From contig VYZI01000040.1 of the NCBI GenBank assembly GCA_013397695.1, positions 380,754-444,753 on the forward strand: a DNA stretch of 64,000 nucleotides. The letters are read 5' to 3'. Positions 1-12,749 of the stretch are shown in pieces. Position numbers and translations under genes: made by a program. This DNA is from Centropus unirufus (Eukaryota > Chordata > Aves > Cuculiformes > Centropidae). The first letter of the stretch is position 1. Every line of letters starts with the position of its first letter. The notes beneath the pieces were generated by a model, which saw only the letters and a program-made list of their open reading frames with translations, did no database searches and was not told where the DNA came from.

Positions 1-3000
1 GTAACACCTGTAATAAAAGGACATACAAAATGATTTAAAGACACATGTTATCTAAAGTTAGTAGTGGGTAGAGATTATAGATAATTAAAATGTGAAAATA
101 AAGTACATAGAATCATAAATGAAAAATTAAATATTAATGCATATATTGAACTATGCTTTAAAATAAATATTCCCTGGAATTTATTTTGTCATTACTTTGC
201 TTAGAGATATTTTCCAGAATAATATATTACAGTATATTATGTTATATTAGGGCCTCAAGTAGGATAAATCAGAATCATCCCATCAGCTTCAAATGAGCTG
301 CACTGAGTACAGTAAACCACTAAACTGAGTAAACCAGTAGAAAATCTAGTCAATTTTCTTCATCATTTTACAAAAAAAAGGCTGCTCCATACCGCACAGC
401 ATACCGCACAGAACTACTATTTGAACATGAAGAAAAATAAGATTTTCAATGTATGCACAGCAAGGAAAATTACTACTTTTTGGATATTGAAGGTTTAAAG
501 GATATATGAAAAGCTGAGGAGCTCTTAAATCTTACTATATTGCTTTGGAACCAGGACCAGGATAGACAGGATGAAGAGGTTTAGCAGGGTGCATATTAGA
601 AACTGGAGTAAGCTGCAACCATGCAATAAAAAGTATAGTAGACTATACAACATAATGATTTTATGAAATATTGGAAGTATCCAAAAGAGTTCATCTCAAG
701 TTTCATTTACTAGTAAATTAATAACTCGGGCTTCAAGTATAGTCAAGTTTTCTGCTTCCCTTTCTCATTTTTTTTTTCCCCTTTCTTCCAGCCCATCAAT
801 TTTGTTTTAAGTTATGATTCATAAAAATATATCTGGAAACTCTTTTATGATTCATTTTATGTTTGGAACCATGTGAACAATGACTGTTAAAATTCAGTTA
901 GTTTTTATTTTAATTCACTTCAAATTCATAAGGAACACATTTTTAACCATGCTTCAGTACAAGCTTCAACCAGTCTAAACGCAGTAGTCTCCAGAAAACC
1001 AAAACAAGGCAGGGAGAAATCAAAAACTACTCCTCAAGTAACCTGGTCGCTGATTAAATTACACTTATGGGAAAAGCGCTTGAGGTTGTTTATGACTGCT
1101 GTTCAAAGAAAGCTGTTTTTTTCCCTATTAATTGAATAAAAAAGTTAGTAGGGAGTGAATTAAAAAAGCAGTGGTCCTTTGCAGAGAGCAGACTGTCCTG
1201 CTGTCAGCACTGGAGTCAGAGCATTCACCACATTTACCACAATAGGCAGACCCAGCTTTTCACCTATGTGCTTCTCCCTGCAACCTCATGATAAAGTACA
1301 AAAATCATTAAACTTCCTTTTCCTATAGATTTTAGCTATGCTACTAACAGATTAACAACATTTAAGTCCCTCCTTTTAAAATAACTATTTCTCACTAGCT
1401 AAAGATAGCAAACAAAAAATCTCATTAATTCGTCAATGACGTGAACATTTTAGATAGGCTCCATCCAACATTTAAGCATATAAAAGAAGATATGTAAATG
1501 CAAACACCTTCTTCTAGGTGTTTACAGTCCTGTTATACTCAAAGGAAACCTAGGCAAAATAACCAAGGGACCTCAGAACTCATGTATCATTTAGGAGAAA
1601 GTTTTCTATGCATATTCCCTGTTGCAAAGATGACAATTCTTTTTCCTTATCATGAAGATGCATCACAATAAATATAACAAAGATTAGTAGATGCTCAGAA
1701 CGATGTGGTAAGATCATTACTTAAAATGTCCAAACCTAATAGATATGTTTGGGTTTTTTTAAGGAAATCTTTCTGGATTTACAGTATTGCAGTAAGGTTG
1801 AACCACTGAAAAAAACAAGATCAGGGAAAATTTGTAAGGTACCTACCTCTATCAATGGGTAGTATAGCTTTATAGGTTTATGCAATGGGAATCTCTAACT
1901 GGACTGTTTCCATTCTAAAAATAATCGTGGAGATATGCGGTAATCATAACACATAAATATAAGGTTTGCCATACAAGTTTTGCTATGGAAAGTTGTGATG
2001 TGCTATAGATATCTGTGGAAATTGTGGCTGTCAACTGATATCAATTTGCTATTCACTCAAAGAAAGTAGAAGTAGACTTGAATGAATGGTTAAACTGGCC
2101 AGGCAATGCTTGGCATGAAAACAAGTGAAGACAGATGCAGTGTGGGCATGGAATAGCTTCATGACTGTCAATTGACCCAGCAGCACTAAAAGAAATCTAG
2201 CTAATTACTTGATTAGTAAGTAGAGGGGAAAGCAGGATAATAAGAATCCTAAGAGAAAAAGAAGTCAAAATTGATTATACATCTTGTGTATTCACCAGCT
2301 GTAATGTCTCATCTTTAAAAACCCACAAATAAGAGGCCTATAAACTTTTAATTCAAATGCGATATCTTCCATATATATGTGGAAGTTAAAACGATCTGAA
2401 ATAATAGAGAAATGTATGAATTCTTTCAAGAACAAAGACCTCATAAAGGATTCAATCTACCAAGTGGACTCATTTATTAAAAATGTTGAAATATAAGAGA
2501 AACAATAATTTATTCATTTCTAACATTAAATAGAAATAAAGACAGAAATGAAGTTAAAGTGAAAAGGCTGTGTTCCCCAGAAATGTGCCATAGTTTATAC
2601 AAAATGATAAATTTTTTGGTCAACCAAAATAAATCTATCATTGAATAGTACTTTAAACAAGGAAAATAATTATCATCGAATGTCAAGGAAAACACTGAAA
2701 TATATTTCACTAAATATGAAAATCACTATGAAGGGACAAGGAAGTCAGAGCTTTGGTCTTTCCTGAATGAATATCTGTGGAACATCTGAAAAGTCAGCTT
2801 CTGGGTTTTAACAGTGCTGCGGTATCAGTACTTAGACCAAATATTACTGTGAAATAGTCAGTGAACAGAAATTCTCATTACTTTACATTTAATTACAATT
2901 TCAATGTGAAAAAGAGAAAAAAAATTACAATATCCTGTGTTTGTCTTCTTTTCCATTCATCAAAATGAGATGCTTCCCACAAGTTTTCAGAGCTAGCACC

Positions 3001-3519
3001 AGGCCTCATAAAGACCTGATGAACTTTTTTCTCATAGACAAGCAAGCTACATTTTTTTTAAATGATCCTTAAAAAGTGCCACTTCCTATAGCTTCTATCT
3101 GCTACTTAACATATTCTTCCTTTTTTTTTCTGCACAGAAGGTGTGGCTCATCATTCTTAGCCAGTGCTCATCAAGTTCCTGTGCCGTTCCTGTACTGTCT
3201 TGCAGTGTCCCATTGCAGCACAGCCATGGTGGCATTCTTTCTCCATCCAGAAGACCAGCCAGATGCTCATTCTGCAGCAACATGAACTGAAGCCTTATGA
3301 AAAATGCCTGTCAGAGCCAGTTATATGTCTTTTTGAGCCCTTTATAGCCCCAAATCCTTCCCCTTATCAGCACACAAATTCCTTCTCACACCAGAAGCAT
3401 ATGACCCTTTCATGGCTACGCTTTCAACATAGTATGGAAAAGACAACCCCTCTGCTGAAGGGATGAACTAAAGAAAAGGAATTGAAAGCCAGTAGAAAGA
3501 ACAAACGCATTACATCTGC
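1..3519. other. AT-rich unique DNA, no gene recognised
   Basis: No open frame here looks like a known protein. The frames around 2510-2710 and 3076-3466 are short, lack recognisable motifs and overlap one another on both strands, as chance frames do. The interval holds only short T- or A-runs, for example near 769-778 and 3119-3130. I could not assign any repeat family to it. Confidence 0.6.
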
Positions 3520-3625
3520 GCTATAGATGGAGAACTGAAGTGCAGAGACTGAATGAGGTCACCAGCATTGCAGGAGATTTATAGTACAGACTGGAACCAA
3601 ATGCAGACCTCCTACATACTCCTGC
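3520..3625 (-). repeat. Probable MIR-like ancient SINE fragment
   Basis: Read on the plus strand, the segment has the order typical of a reverse-complemented MIR core. First comes a 'gatggagaactgaag' block, matching the family's 'cagtttcctcatc' region read backwards. Then come 'gcagagactgaatgaggtcac' like the 'gtgaccttgggcaag...' region, and 'ggaaccaaatgcagac' like the region that follows the tRNA-derived part. It is strongly diverged and has no clear flanking duplication. MIR-type SINEs are old and shared among amniotes, so a relic in a bird is plausible. It could also be chance similarity. Confidence 0.4.
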
Positions 3626-3856
3626 TACAAACACTTACTATGACAAGTGTATAACAGATGAACCTTAGAGTGTGTTTTTCCTTACCAGCCACAACCTTTT
3701 AAAGTTCTTGGAGAAGTGTAATTGAACTTAAAGTGTTTAAGAATATTCTCTCCAATGATGTTTCTCCATGCCCTCCTTTGACACTAAGACCAACAGAAAT
3801 TCCTATAAACAATTAAAGTGGAGATCTGCCTAACTTTATAAATAATTCTGGAGAAG

Positions 3857-3871
3857 TTTTTTTTTTTTTTT
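3857..3871. repeat. T15 homopolymer
   Basis: A run of 15 T residues. It is not adjacent to any recognisable retroposed sequence, so there is no evidence that it is the tail of a processed copy. Confidence 0.9.
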
Positions 3872-4849
3872 AGTTCCAGACTAAAGTTAGAGTTGACTCT
3901 CATTATATTGCATATAGATATCACATGGTGTAAATTTTTTGCTTTAATAGCCTATGTGTTCTGGAAGTTAAGTCATAGGTGATTTACCCTCTAGTGAGTG
4001 TTGTTAGTGCAGCATATTACACACTTGGATAGCCTCACTTCTTATTCATGGCTTTTTATTTTTATTTTCAGGGATTAGACTAAACCACACATAGAGGATA
4101 GGTAAGAATTTTTATTCTCTTTCATTCTGCTGTGCTTGGAGATATGCAATGGAGGAACACATTCTGAAAAAGGTCAAATTGCAGAAGCTTCACTTTTATA
4201 TGTAGATACTTGATACTAAAGAGGAATATACAAGGAGGCCAAATCCTCCAGCTTCTTTGAGTTTACATCTGTATCATGCTTTATGGATTGGAGAAAATTT
4301 TGCAAGGGTGAAGATGAGGAATGCAGCTGTGAAATTCAATTTATATGCTTTGCAAAATTTGGGAATCTGTGCTGACTACCTAATAATATGAGATATAGTG
4401 ACAGTCTCATTTTCTGTTCTGCAAAGGACATATTGATTTGTTCTTTCCCTGAAATAATTCCTTTTAATTATTAACAAATAATAAAATCCTTCAGAATTTT
4501 TCTCCTTCAAACAGAGAAAAAGCCTTTCTTGAAAATATATGAGAGATATAAAATAATATTTTTTTACAAAATTTGAAAATCTCAAACTTACTTTCTCCCT
4601 CTCACAGATAAAAATCCATCATTTCATGATAACTTTTTAGCTGACTTGAGGTAAAACAGGATGTGATTGGAACTGAAAGCTATCCTGTTTTATTTATCCC
4701 TGCTTCTCTGATTTGAAATGAAGCCTGGCTGTGTGCAGATGATAACTGTGAGCAAAGGTTGACATCAATTGGATCTGTAGGATGAGCTGTCTCTGTGTGG
4801 GGGAAAATACCACCTTTTTTAAAAGATGCTGAGTGACACTGACAAAATA

Positions 4850-5240
4850 GACAAGGCTGACTAGATCAATGACATAAAAATAGTTGTCATATAATGATTA
4901 GTGAGCTAACACTCATAATAATCTCCTTCGATGCATTCTTCTGAGGTTAATGTTTGATTATTTGAGCACATCATAGTGTTAATTATGGCTAGGCTGAATT
5001 TTACAGTCTAATTTATATTTTTACAGTATGTGACATTTGAAAGCTTGAGGTAATTTTCAGTAACTTATTAGGTGTTTGAAATTCAGTTTGTAGCTTTTGC
5101 TTCGAACAGCAGCCTTTTAATTTAGTACCTCTTTAGCAGAGTGAGCTTGATATGGAATAATCATTAAGGCAGTAACTGCATCTATAGGAAGTCTCATGGG
5201 AATGCGTTTATCAATTTTCCTCTTAAAGAAAAAAAGGTAT
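4850..5240. promoter_or_regulatory. Candidate conserved noncoding block (weak)
   Basis: Non-repetitive sequence without open frames. It is rich in ATTA/TAAT homeodomain-type cores (e.g. 'ataatgattagtgagc', 'gtgttaattatggct', 'ggaataatcattaag') set in balanced, non-simple sequence. That texture is typical of vertebrate distal enhancers in gene deserts. This is an impression from composition only; no conservation was measured. Confidence 0.15.
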
Positions 5241-6333
5241 TAGTAGTCATAAATTTAGTTTAGCTCTTTTCTTAGTTGATAAAGATTTACCTGAAGAGAA
5301 CCCAGGCTATCTTTAAAATCCTCCAAACTATGGATGAATAAACCAATTCAAGTAAAATACTAAACCAGTGATATAAGTGAAGGCATGTGGCCTTAAACAT
5401 CAAAAAAACCTTCAAAGCATTTTAAAAAAATTAATCTCATCTATGCACCTGTCTATCTTTGTCTACCCATTCATCTGGGCTGTGTCCAGTGAATCACAGT
5501 ATTTGTACAGCATACAATTAAGACTTGCCATTCACTCATCAGATGAAGAATTATTATCCCCTATCCTGTATAAAAGGCAAGGGGAGTGTATTGAGGGAAA
5601 CTAGTAGATTTATCCAGATGCATTCAAGCTGTGTGCAATAAAACCTGAAAACCAAATATCCTGGATTAAATGGTGGGGTGAAGGATTCATCTCACTTTGT
5701 TTCAGGGGTGCAATAAGTCACCCTCCTTTTTGCTTATGAGCCGTAATGAGAAAGAGACACTGATGCCTTTTGTCTGTTCTTTTTTAGGATCAGGTATGCT
5801 GTGCTTCAGGGAGTTTATTGCTGTCTACTGACTGAAATGGTAGTACAAACGACCAGATCAAACGGAGGTGTAAGGTGGCTTATTTATATCAGACAGGGCC
5901 TGAACAGTGTGAATCTTGGTCAATTTTTAAGTTTTCTGCTAAGAAACATTGGTCCATGACTTTCACTCTCCAGTCTGTTGCAAAACTGTCAGTGCCAACA
6001 GCAAAAAGTCTGCTCTGCAGAAAATCTGCATACTTAAGCAATTCAGTGTTTTACTATGAATAATCTTTTTGACATTTCTTGAATACAAAACTCTGTAGCA
6101 GAACTATTAAAAATCTCTTGTGACAGATCTGAACTGGAAGATTTGGTGACACAGAATTTAATGATCCTTTTCTACTGCTGCAGGTGTGTCATTCTCATAG
6201 CCACATCATTGGTTATAATCTTTTGTGTGAGATCACAGAATGGATTGAGCAATAATACGATATGTTCATAGTTATGGCCAGTAGTAACCCCTAGTCACTT
6301 TGCAGCTATCAATATGCTTCTGTCTAAATCATC

Positions 6334-6380
6334 ACAATGTCTCCAGCTTTCAAAATAAAGCTTATTTTGAACAACATTGT
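6334..6380. repeat. Compound perfect hairpin
   Basis: An inner inverted repeat has 10-bp perfect arms (6349-6358 and 6362-6371) around a 3-nt loop, centred on AAGCTT. It lies inside a second 7-bp perfect pair, ACAATGT at 6334-6340 and ACATTGT at 6374-6380. The unpaired segments between the pairs are 8 and 2 nt. It could form a cruciform or RNA hairpin. No link to a gene is visible. Confidence 0.7.
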
Positions 6381-7591
6381 ACCAAATTATAAGGAATGGC
6401 AAACACCTACTTATTTGCCTGTACTAAATAGATCCTGTATTCCAATAACTACTTCATATAGCCTCCAGAAGAGCTAATGAATAGTGGGAATGTGAAAGGA
6501 AGTCTGAAGTACAAGACTGTAAGAGTGAAAAGTAAGTCTTTGGAATTTTTCGTTAGATTAACACTGTAAATACAAGTGATGCTACTGATAAAAAGATTTG
6601 TCTATTTTCATTGCATGGAAAAATAAACAATTAAATACAGAGAAATAATTATTAGAGCAACTACACAGAGTGAAAACAGAATTAATCACAATTCTTCCCT
6701 TTTTTTTTAGTTATCATCATGTCTTCCTTGTAGACCATGTTTCTCTCTCTGAATACAGATTAGCTCCTTTTTAATTGGATTGGGTCCAATGGGCTCAGAT
6801 TGATTTGCTTCAGTTCCACTTTGAGGAATCACAATCATTTCCATTACCACCAAAATAATGTCTTTTGGTTCTGTTAATTAGAGGTGGGATTGGTAACACC
6901 ACTTACTACTCATATTGCCCAGTGCCTCCTATTTGAGTGTAGTGATCAATGCATGGTGTCTGAGCATGAACATACACAATTCACTTTACTCCATCAATAT
7001 AAATAGTTTTCAGTTATGTAGAGGATGTTACCAAATTTAATGTATTTGCTTAAACATTTTCACTTCTGGAAATTGTCTGTATTTACCCTGAACTGATTTT
7101 CTTAAAGGAGACAACCAGGCAAGAATAACAGACATTTTGAATGGAATTGGCAGTCATAGTTGTTTGATCAAAGGGAATGTCTTCCAAAACTTCCCTGGTT
7201 TCATTCAACATAAAGGAGGAAATTGCTCAAGGAGCCAAAATACATTCATGTCTCCTGTACTGTTAATGTTACAGAGGTTGGAAGGCAAGCTCAGATTGAA
7301 TTCTAGAAAAAGAAAGGACAGTTCTTATGTTTTGTGGGAATAAAGTTAAATGCAGGAATAGTGCTGAGTGTAGTGAGAAGTAGGACTGGGTGTCCCACCC
7401 ACTCCATGAGCTGAGTACAAGCTCTCAAAAGCAACATCAGTGAAGAATAAAGCACGCACAGGGGCAGATCAGAAAGGAATGCACCAAGGGCATCTTGGTA
7501 TCTGAAGTGGGGTTGAGACATCTGGGGGCAGACATAGTCAACTTCTGTTATCTGCCAGGAATCTGCAAGGATAGAAGCCAAATACTTTCCA

Positions 7592-8190
7592 AGAATCATA
7601 GAATAATAGAATCACTAGGTTGGAAAAGACCTCCAAGATCACTGAGTCCAATCATACCTATCTGCCACTTACCCATATTCTTAAGTACTTTATCTACCAG
7701 ACTTTTAAATACATCCCAGGATGGTGATTTCACCACCTCCCTGGGCAGATGTTCCAGTGACAGATGACTCTTTCAGTGAAAAATATTTTCCTATTGTCCA
7801 ATCTGATTCTCCCCTGGAGCAGCTTGAGGTCATTCCCCCTTGTCCTATCACTCGGGAGAAGAGACCAGCACCCACCTCTCTACAACCTCCTTTCAGGCAG
7901 TTGAGGGCAGTGATAAGGTCTCCCCTTAGCCTCCTCTTCTCCAGGCTAAACAACCCCAGCTCCCTCAGCCACTCCTCATGAGACTTGTTCTCCAGTCCCT
8001 TCACCAGCTTTACTTCCCTTCTCTGGATGCTCTCCAGAGCCTCAACAGCCTTCTTGTATTGAGTGGCCCAGAATCGGGAGCAGTATTCGAGGTGCAGGCT
8101 CAGCAGTGCTGAGTACAGGGGCAGAACCACCTCCCTGGACCTGTTGGCCAGGTTGTTTCTGATAGAGGCCAAAAAGATGAATTGCAGCTG
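7592..8190 (-). mobile_element. CR1 LINE, 5'-truncated 3' fragment
   Basis: CR1 is the dominant avian non-LTR retrotransposon and copies itself by target-primed reverse transcription, which usually leaves 5'-truncated copies. The low-coordinate end (7592-7616) is the diagnostic CR1 3' terminus read backwards, with repeated 'attctatgattct'-type octamers on the minus strand. Next, going up, are the short 3' UTR with the GGTTGGA-like block and the C-terminal end of the reverse-transcriptase ORF. Similarity fades near 8190, where the sequence becomes unique. No target duplication could be fixed. The fragment is isolated in unique DNA, with the next CR1 about 8.5 kb away. Confidence 0.93.
7705..8190 (-). 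pseudogene. CR1 ORF2 reverse-transcriptase C-terminal remnant
   Basis: On the minus strand this encodes the final part of the CR1 ORF2 protein, after the catalytic RT motifs. Visible landmarks are 'REVVLPLYSALLSLHLEYC', 'LENKSHEEWLRELGLFSLEK' and 'RRLRGDLITALNCLKGG', typical of the CR1 thumb and C-terminal region. A frameshift at about 7850 ends the family similarity in this frame. The continuation (DRTRGNDLKLLQGR-like) lies in another frame. Fingers, palm and catalytic FADD motif are absent because the element is 5'-truncated. The ATG at 8202 is fortuitous. It is dead and cannot support transposition. Confidence 0.9.
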
Positions 8191-11100
8191 CTGCTCTGAC
8201 AATCCAGCCCTCCAGTTAAACTGTATTAATTTTAAGATCGTTGTAATACCATTAAAATACTAGATCACACTTCCACATCTAAGGCTACCTGCCTTGTTCC
8301 CACCTCTGAGGCAAACCACTGCCAAAACTTGTCCTACTGGGCATGCACAGTTAAGTCTTTGCAAGCGAAATGAGAATTTTTCCACTATCAGTCAGTGGAG
8401 TTTGATGTAATTACTTCAGTCGCTTAAGTTCCACTTAAAATTCCACAAATTATTATAAAAATCTACTACAAAGGGGACATCATTGGGGGATAACTTCCAT
8501 TGTTACTTCCCTGGGAACAACTGACAAGTTTATCTCCGTTCCTTTTTTCAGTCAGGGCTGCCCCTGGTAGGTGTATGCACACTAACTTCTAATCTCATGC
8601 TAGCCATCACTATCTTTCTGTACTTTAACCTTAACTATAAGTCTTCCACCTACGTGTTATTTTTCCTTATGTCTGAGTGTTACAGCTACACGTAAGTAAT
8701 TTTTTGTTGCATTCTTGTACACTTTCATGTGTTGGGTCTTACATAGGGTTGTTTGACTTATTTTCACTAATAGTATCTTATCCACACTCAGCATCAAACC
8801 CTATTAAATCACAAGTTGTTCTAATCAATTATTCTTAATTGATTGTCTTTGTGAAATTGTTGATAAGAATCTAAAGTGAAACGACGTATAGAGGGAGCTG
8901 GACAAATAGTAATTGTTCTCACATAATTGCTCAGTAATCATTGTGACTGGCAGGATAGGCATTTTATTTCTTTTTGTTCCTTGTGATACTGTCAGTTTAA
9001 AGGTTAAGCAGATTGCTAAACTATCCTTTCTGAAGTCTCTCAAATTTTCAAATTTATCCTATCATGACACCTTTCATGGGATACTTAAGCCCATAAAAAC
9101 AAAGCATGATCAAATATTTTCACAACTGATCACTTTCTTGGTGCCTGGCCTCTGATTTTTGGCAACTGATGATGAGAATAATAGTTTATAATTTACAGTG
9201 TAATCAGTGAGAAACTAGTAGGACCTGGACTTTGAAATTTTTAAAGCATAGAAATTGTGTCAAAACTCTGGATTTACTTTTCACCTTCTCATCTGGATAT
9301 TTCAATTCTTCACCTTCAAAAAACCTCAATATTTTTAAATTACTCTTGCGAAAATAAATTGATAAGTACTTGTGACTCTCTCAGATATTTTTAAAAAATT
9401 CTACCGGAAAAAAATGGATACTATGCTAATTTTATGTATGACAATTAAAGTCTGGCTTTTGGGGTCAACCCATCAACTGAACAAGACAAAATAAAGTAGC
9501 AAATAGCATAAATAGCAAGAACATACAGGAAGATGCATCAGGAAAATATTATTTGAAAAGATAAAATCAAGTGAGTATTGAATTACAGATTATCTTGTGA
9601 TATACACAATGGGCTGAAGTAGGATTTGACAGCTGCTTTAAGGCTTCCTAACATTCCAGAGCCTAATTTTACTTCCCCACTAATTTATTATTTAATTTAC
9701 CTCTTTATTTTTATTTTTGTGGATTGATATTTATATAACACCAGAATGTACAGAAATGATCATATAAAGGGAAAATTATCTAGTTCTCAGCTTCTTCAGC
9801 TGCTCTTCATGAATGCTGAAGTAATACTGCTGAATGCCTGTACAGTAAAGTCAGGTTCCAGATGGGAATGAAAGACATTTCGATTTTTTTAACATCCTTA
9901 CCTTGTAACATTATGGCTTGCTATATTATATGGCTGGCTATATAATGAGGGAAGACATTTTTACATTTCAGTAGTGTCTGCCTAAAGGTGATGATTGTAG
10001 CTGATCATTCATATAAAAAATTGTGCCCCTTCATATGTGCATGCAAGATAGGAATACATTTCTCAGAATATGTTGACAAGTATTTGTGTTATGTCTCTGG
10101 TTACTTTTATACTTTGAGTTCCCTTTTGGTTTTTTTACTTTAAAAGTTCTGTCTAACAATTTTGTTGACAAGAATATTGAAGGGGAAAAATTACATGAAT
10201 ATTAAGGAGTATTTAGGCAAGCATGTTTCAGATGGAAAACTACTTAGTAATACAGCTCAGATTCTAAAATTATACATCTTATGCAACCAGGGAACAAAAA
10301 CCTCCTGTGTGACGTCTGTTGCCATTTCAATTTATTTAATTTTGAATGCCAAGTATGCCAATAACCTGCTTAATCAGAAATATTTGTAGAAACAATTCAG
10401 CAGCTATCTCTGAAAAAAACAAGAAATTCAACACAAATGTTAGCTCTCAAAGGTAATCTTTACAGAAAAAAAAGAGTTATATAGAGACAAATGTCAATTA
10501 CTTGGTAATTACTAATGTGCCTATGTAACTAATACATTCTTCTAGAGGTTTTCTTGCTGAAGATGGGTAAGAAGCTAATTTAAGATCCAACGTCCAGTAA
10601 AGTTTATTGGCAAGTTATGCAAGCCTCTTCACTAATAAGCAGATTAATCTCAATTGTTTTCAAAACAAAAGCTACAGGATGAAATCTTTTCGTATATTTA
10701 AATAACAAGTAAGGCATCCACAGGTCAACATGGTGAAAGATACTCAGTGTGTCAGGGATCACAGCATTAGACACCAGGAAATCTTCTGAGAAACGTTCCT
10801 TCCAGGAAAGCCTATTACAAGAAAAAGCCACCCCAGAAATTTACCTTCCAGCTGTAGCTCAGATGTGGAGTGAAGCTGTGTCACAAGGCTAAGATGCTAC
10901 AAGAGAAACAAGAGTGTCTCGAAGTCCCTAATCATGAAACTCATGGAGATCTGGATATTAAAATTTGTGAATTGCCTCACCCCATCCAATATAACCTGCA
11001 TCCTTGCTATGGCCATGGGCAAGCAGTAAAATTCACCAGGATGATTTAAAATAACACTGCGAAAGAAGGAAAGATGAAAACAGGTCATATTTTACCTACT

Positions 11101-12749
11101 GATGGACATAGATGGCAGCTTAGCAATATTATACTTCCTGACAAAGGGATTTGGATAACTTGTTAATAAACTGCACTGACTTTAGCTATTGGTGTTTCTA
11201 TGGTGATAAAAAAGAATAAAGGTTTGAAGATTCTGAGAACAGCCTCTAGACTCTCGAACAAGAGAACAATTAGGAGTTTCCTTGTTCAAAATAAAAAAAA
11301 AGGTGCTATCAAAGAGAACTATTCATTTTAAAAAAATAATCTCTCAACTGGATTTATGATTCCAGTGTTAAATTGAAAAGGTTAATATGGTAACATTTGC
11401 TGCTGTGCATATCGATAGCAAATGGTACATTCTAATTTCAAGTTATTCCCCCAGGTAACTTGATTATTATTAGTAGTAACTTACAGAGTTTATTGGGATT
11501 TTTTAACTGTTCTTCCAAAAAAATGAGCTAAAAAGCCATTTTAAAAATTACTGCTGAGTTTTCTTCACCTGTTCTGTTACTGCTGTTTTATAAAAGTGAC
11601 ATACATGATTTGGTGTACCAGAAATTTCTTCATAATTCCTATGTTTCTATGACAATAGACGAAATTAGGACATTCCTCCTCCGGTATATGGGATGCTATA
11701 GCCAAATCGCAAAAGCTGTACTTTATATAAGCTTTATGTACAAGCTGTTACCTTCAAGTCAGTTAAGGGAAATTATTAAACCTGGTTGAATAAGAGCATT
11801 AACAGGGAATTGATACAGAGGAACTGATCATTGACAGGAAAAAGGGGAACTAATAACTTTTTAATGTCCTGATTCAAAGGCATATATTTTTCTCTTAATC
11901 TTCAGAAGATGTCATCCAAGTCTTTTTGTGATAACTGGTCTACATCTGCCTAGCATTGTAGGCAACTAAATTTATTTCCGTTTATGTAGACAAAGCCACT
12001 TGCATAATGACTCCTCTCCTAGCTAGCAATCTCTTCAGCAATATAAGGCCAAAGACTAGGTCTTAGTCAGCATAACTGCGACTATGCTGTGAAAAGCACT
12101 CTTAAGAGTTACTACAACTTAAGTCAGGGGGAGGCAGGTAAATAAGGGGATAGCAATACCTACTTTTATGCATCTCAAAGATCAACACAAACTAAAAGCA
12201 AGCAAACAAAAACTCACAACATATAAATTAGTCAAATTGTGCTGGACTTTTTGAGTAATTGACTGAAAGCCATTTTGGAATGGAGTAAAACACAACTTAA
12301 TTTATAAAGGACAGGGTACTAGGGTCTAGGGACCTGGGTTTCACCAATTATTTGACCAATTCCATTAGTAAGCACCTTTGAAAAATTTGCTGTTTATGCA
12401 TTTATGTCACTTTTCCTGAAAGCCGAGCTACCTTCCGGCACACACAGATCAGCCTGCTTTCTGTTACTGGCCACCATTTGTAGTAATCTTGCCTGCTCTA
12501 ATATGAAAGCTCCTGCCTAGAATTATGAACTGTAAGGAAGATGATCTTAGCATGCATTCTCCGGAAGATTTTTGTAAAGTTATCTGAAGAGGAAACTATT
12601 AATTGAGCCAGAGAGATTAGCGATAGCGGTTGCACTATTCGGGGCAACATTAAGGATCTCCTTGTCCCCAGCAGCCCCCTGAAGACAGCCATGTGGATCT
12701 TGAAAGCCTCTTCTAAGTCTTTAATCAGGCTTTCATTTTTCTTTTATAC
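8191..12749. other. AT-rich unique DNA, no gene recognised
   Basis: About 4.5 kb with only short frames (for example 8825-9043, 8913-9155, 10162-10389, 10604-10831 and 12498-12692). None has recognisable domains, and none has splice sites that would join it into a plausible gene. Around 9918-9948 there is a small imperfect repeat of 'ggcttgctatattatat' and 'ggctggctatataatg'. No transposon was recognised. Confidence 0.55.

Larger units (their letters stand above)
3626..7591. other. AT-rich unique DNA, no gene recognised
   Basis: Contains a T15 homopolymer at 3857-3871, a possible conserved block at 4850-5240 and a compound hairpin at 6334-6380, each listed separately. The open frames at 5377-5604, 5875-6063 and 7137-7343 are short, AT-rich and have no recognisable domain. 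No repeat family was recognised. Confidence 0.55.

Noticed and set aside
3076..3466. Cluster of frames (69-100 codons) that might be an exon
   Set aside because: Frames overlap in different phases and on both strands, no domain is visible and no paired splice sites fit.
7721..7981. 86-codon plus-strand frame
   Set aside because: Antisense to the CR1 ORF2 C-terminal remnant, which has clear family landmarks on the minus strand.
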